Assembly (NCBI RefSeq): GCF_021462505.1 | Contig: NZ_JAKEDV010000001.1 | Coordinates: 40,112-104,111, forward strand | DNA length: 64,000 nt | Reading direction: 5' to 3' | Source of the DNA: Thermus brockianus | GTDB taxonomy: Bacteria > Deinococcota > Deinococci > Deinococcales > Thermaceae | The notes under the pieces: model-generated | The model's input: only the letters and a program-made list of their open reading frames with translations | Databases searched by the model: none | What the model was told of the DNA's origin: nothing | In this document: positions 62,594 to 64,000 of the stretch, piece by piece | Position numbering within the stretch: the first letter of the stretch is position 1 | Layout: every line of letters begins with the position of its first letter | Position numbers and translations under genes: made by a program

Positions 62594-63609
62594 AAGAACG
62601 CCTCCAGCCAGTCCGCGATGCGGCCCGCCGCCCCTTCGGGGGAGAGGCGGGCCATGCCCCCTTGGTAGGCTTCCCGCCTTTCCAGGACGCCCATCACCTG
62701 GTGGGCCAGCCTTCCGTAATCCCCAAGCTCCGCCGCCCCCGCCTTCTGGTAGGCCCGGGCGTTGGCCGCCTGCGCCCCCCCGTCCAGGCTTGGGGGAAGG
62801 GGGAAGAGGAGGGCGGGCAGGCGGTGGAAGGCGGCCTCCGCCAAGGTGCCCGCCCCCGCCCGGGAGAGGAGGAGGTCGGCGGCGCTCATGGCCAAAGGGG
62901 TATCCACGAAGCCGGCGATGCGGTAGTCCTGGGCCTCCAGGAAGCGGTAGCGCTCCACCCACCGCTCCCCCACCTGGTGGAGCACGGGGAGGCCCAAGGG
63001 TTTTAGGAGGGGGGGAAGCTTCTCGTTTAGCTCCAGGCTCCCCTGGCTCCCCCCCAGGACGAGGAGGAGGGGCTTTTTGGGGTCAAAGCCCAGGCGGGCC
63101 TTGGCTTCCCCTTGGGGGTAGCGCACCTCCCGCACGGGGTAGCCGAGGACCCGGGCCTTCTTGGCGAGCCAAGGGGGAAGGCCCGTGGGGACGCTTAGGG
63201 CGAGGCCCTTGGCCCAGGGGGAAAGGGCCCTTATGGCCAGGCCCAGCTTGGCGTTCTGCTCATGGAGGAGGAGGGGAATGCCCTTGAGCCCCGCCAGGAA
63301 GGCCCCAGGGAAGCCGGCGTACCCCCCGGTGGAGAGGACGGCCTTGGGGGGGTGCGCCTTGAGGACCTGCCGGGCGGCCCAAAGCCCAAGGAAGAGCTTC
63401 AGGCCTTCCTTGGGCCTCAGGGCGCTCCGGTCCAGTTTCCCCGCGGGGATGAGGGCGTGGGGGATGGAGGTTTGCGGGAGGAGGCGGGCCTCGAGGCCCT
63501 CCTCGCTTCCCAGGTAGAAGACGGCATGCCCCCGCCTCCTGAGCTCCTCCGCCAAGGCCAAGGCGGGGAAGAGGTGCCCCCCCGTGCCGCCCCCGGTCAG
63601 GAGGACCAC
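62590..63609 (-). CDS. murG: UDP-GlcNAc:lipid I N-acetylglucosaminyltransferase
   Basis: 339 residues from GTG 63609 (VVLLTGGGTGGHLFPALALAEEL); the longer open frame to 63897 is a shadow of ftsW. The G loop TGGGTGGH at residue 5, STGGYAGFPG near 85, LHEQNAKLGLAIRAL near 108, GGSQGSLELN near 170, IAGFVDTPLAMSAADLLLSRAGAGTLAE near 230-258 are the GT28 family motifs. It makes lipid II at the inner face of the membrane. Overlaps ftsW by 13 bases, murC by four. Confidence 0.95.
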   Translation of the reverse strand: MVLLTGGGTGGHLFPALALAEELRRRGHAVFYLGSEEGLEARLLPQTSIPHALIPAGKLDRSALRPKEGLKLFLGLWAARQVLKAHPPKAVLSTGGYAGFPGAFLAGLKGIPLLLHEQNAKLGLAIRALSPWAKGLALSVPTGLPPWLAKKARVLGYPVREVRYPQGEAKARLGFDPKKPLLLVLGGSQGSLELNEKLPPLLKPLGLPVLHQVGERWVERYRFLEAQDYRIAGFVDTPLAMSAADLLLSRAGAGTLAEAAFHRLPALLFPLPPSLDGGAQAANARAYQKAGAAELGDYGRLAHQVMGVLERREAYQGGMARLSPEGAAGRIADWLEAFL

Positions 63610-64000
63610 GCTTCCACCCCCTTTCCCTTGGCCTCTTTGGCCAGGCGCAGGAGCACCCCTAGGGCGAAACCGGAAACGAGGAGGGAGCTCCCCCCATAGG
63701 ACACGAAGGGCAGGGGTACCCCCGTCACGGGCAGAAAGCCCACGGTAACCCCGATGTTGATGGCCGCTTGCAGGGTGAGGTAGAGGGTGAGGCCCAAGGC
63801 GAGGAGGCTTAGGGGCCCTTTTAGGGCGAGGGCCAGGGCAATCCCCCGCAGGAAAAGGAGGAGGTAGAGGAAGAGGACCACCAACCCCCCAAGCCACCCC
63901 GTGGCGAAGACCACGCTGGCGAAGACCATATCGTTGTGGGCCTCGGGAAGGTGGGGCAGCCTCCCCCCGGGGCCCTGCCCCAAGGGCCCCGCCAAGAGGA
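63597..64000 (-). CDS. ftsW: FtsW-type SEDS glycosyltransferase, 5' part outside window
   Basis: Partial: only the C-terminal 134 or so residues are inside. They contain GQGPGGRLPHLPEAHNDMVFASVVFATGWLGG, the extracytoplasmic loop with PEAHxDxxFA conserved in FtsW/RodA, then NIGVTVGFLPVTGVPLPFVSYGGSSLLVSG, the last two helices. FtsW polymerises lipid II with a partner transpeptidase. RodA cannot be excluded on this fragment, but position upstream of murG in the dcw cluster favours FtsW. Confidence 0.93.
   Translation of the reverse strand, partial: LLAGPLGQGPGGRLPHLPEAHNDMVFASVVFATGWLGGLVVLFLYLLLFLRGIALALALKGPLSLLALGLTLYLTLQAAINIGVTVGFLPVTGVPLPFVSYGGSSLLVSGFALGVLLRLAKEAKGKGVEAWSS

Overview
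This window looks like chromosomal DNA of a Thermus species (Deinococcus-Thermus). It is very GC-rich, third codon positions are almost always G or C, and genes are packed with 1-4 base overlaps. Many proteins (Hera-type DEAD helicase, MgtE, Ffh, RuvC, MurB, archaeal-type ProRS) closely match what I recall of T. thermophilus and T. aquaticus. I see no CRISPR array, insertion sequence, phage or plasmid origin. Nearly every line of long antisense ORF is a by-product of GC bias.

Layout. 1-13.2 kb: mixed housekeeping genes: apgM (partial), proS, a GNAT-ABC ATPase fusion, an ASCH protein, nth, an MFS exporter, a lipoprotein facing a BTAD/TPR protein plus membrane-anchored subtilase, moeA and the hera helicase. 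13.3-20.7 kb: an LLM oxidoreductase converging on a seven-gene minus-strand operon for sulfate assimilation and siroheme (sir-hemD-sirC-cysH-tauE-cobA-sat), headed by a promoter with a perfect palindrome over its -10. 20.7-26.8 kb: a TPP-riboswitch thiamin operon (thiE-S-G-O-C, an MFS transporter, thiD). 26.8-30.4 kb: tRNA-Arg(CCU), tkt, psiE-like, rpe, tRNA-Pro(GGG). 30.5-36.4 kb: a thiolase/SDR/CoA-transferase operon, a Uma2 protein, and p-aminobenzoate genes (pabB-pabA fusion, pabC). 36.4-48 kb: greA, recO, a YmdB-like phosphodiesterase with ppc, NYN-queA, mgtE with a pyrophosphatase-like protein, ffh-rpsP-khpA-rimM and a DUF72 protein.

48.1-57.0 kb is the accessory part. A five-gene minus-strand operon encodes a Tat-exported tetrathionate/arsenate-reductase-like molybdoenzyme, a four-cluster Fe-S subunit, two mutually paralogous small membrane proteins and a secreted DOMON protein. 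No NrfD-type membrane anchor is present. Divergent to it lies a three-gene sensory operon: a PhnD-like lipoprotein, a NarX-like kinase with four cysteines in its GAF-like region, and a LuxR/NarL regulator. Together they look like a self-contained respiratory module and are the best candidate here for an undescribed system. 57.0-64 kb is the division and cell-wall cluster read leftward (ftsW-murG-murC-murB-ftsQ-ftsA-ftsZ), followed by ruvC.

A recurrent feature is a TANNNT -10 hexamer ending 6-8 bases before the start codon with no Shine-Dalgarno sequence. This is the pattern expected of leaderless transcripts, and I count about 20 cases. Several divergent pairs share nearly the same few bases as both promoters. 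Genes inside tight operons instead carry strong AGGAGGTG sites or overlapping stop/start codons. Coordinates of short sites were read by eye and may be off by a base.
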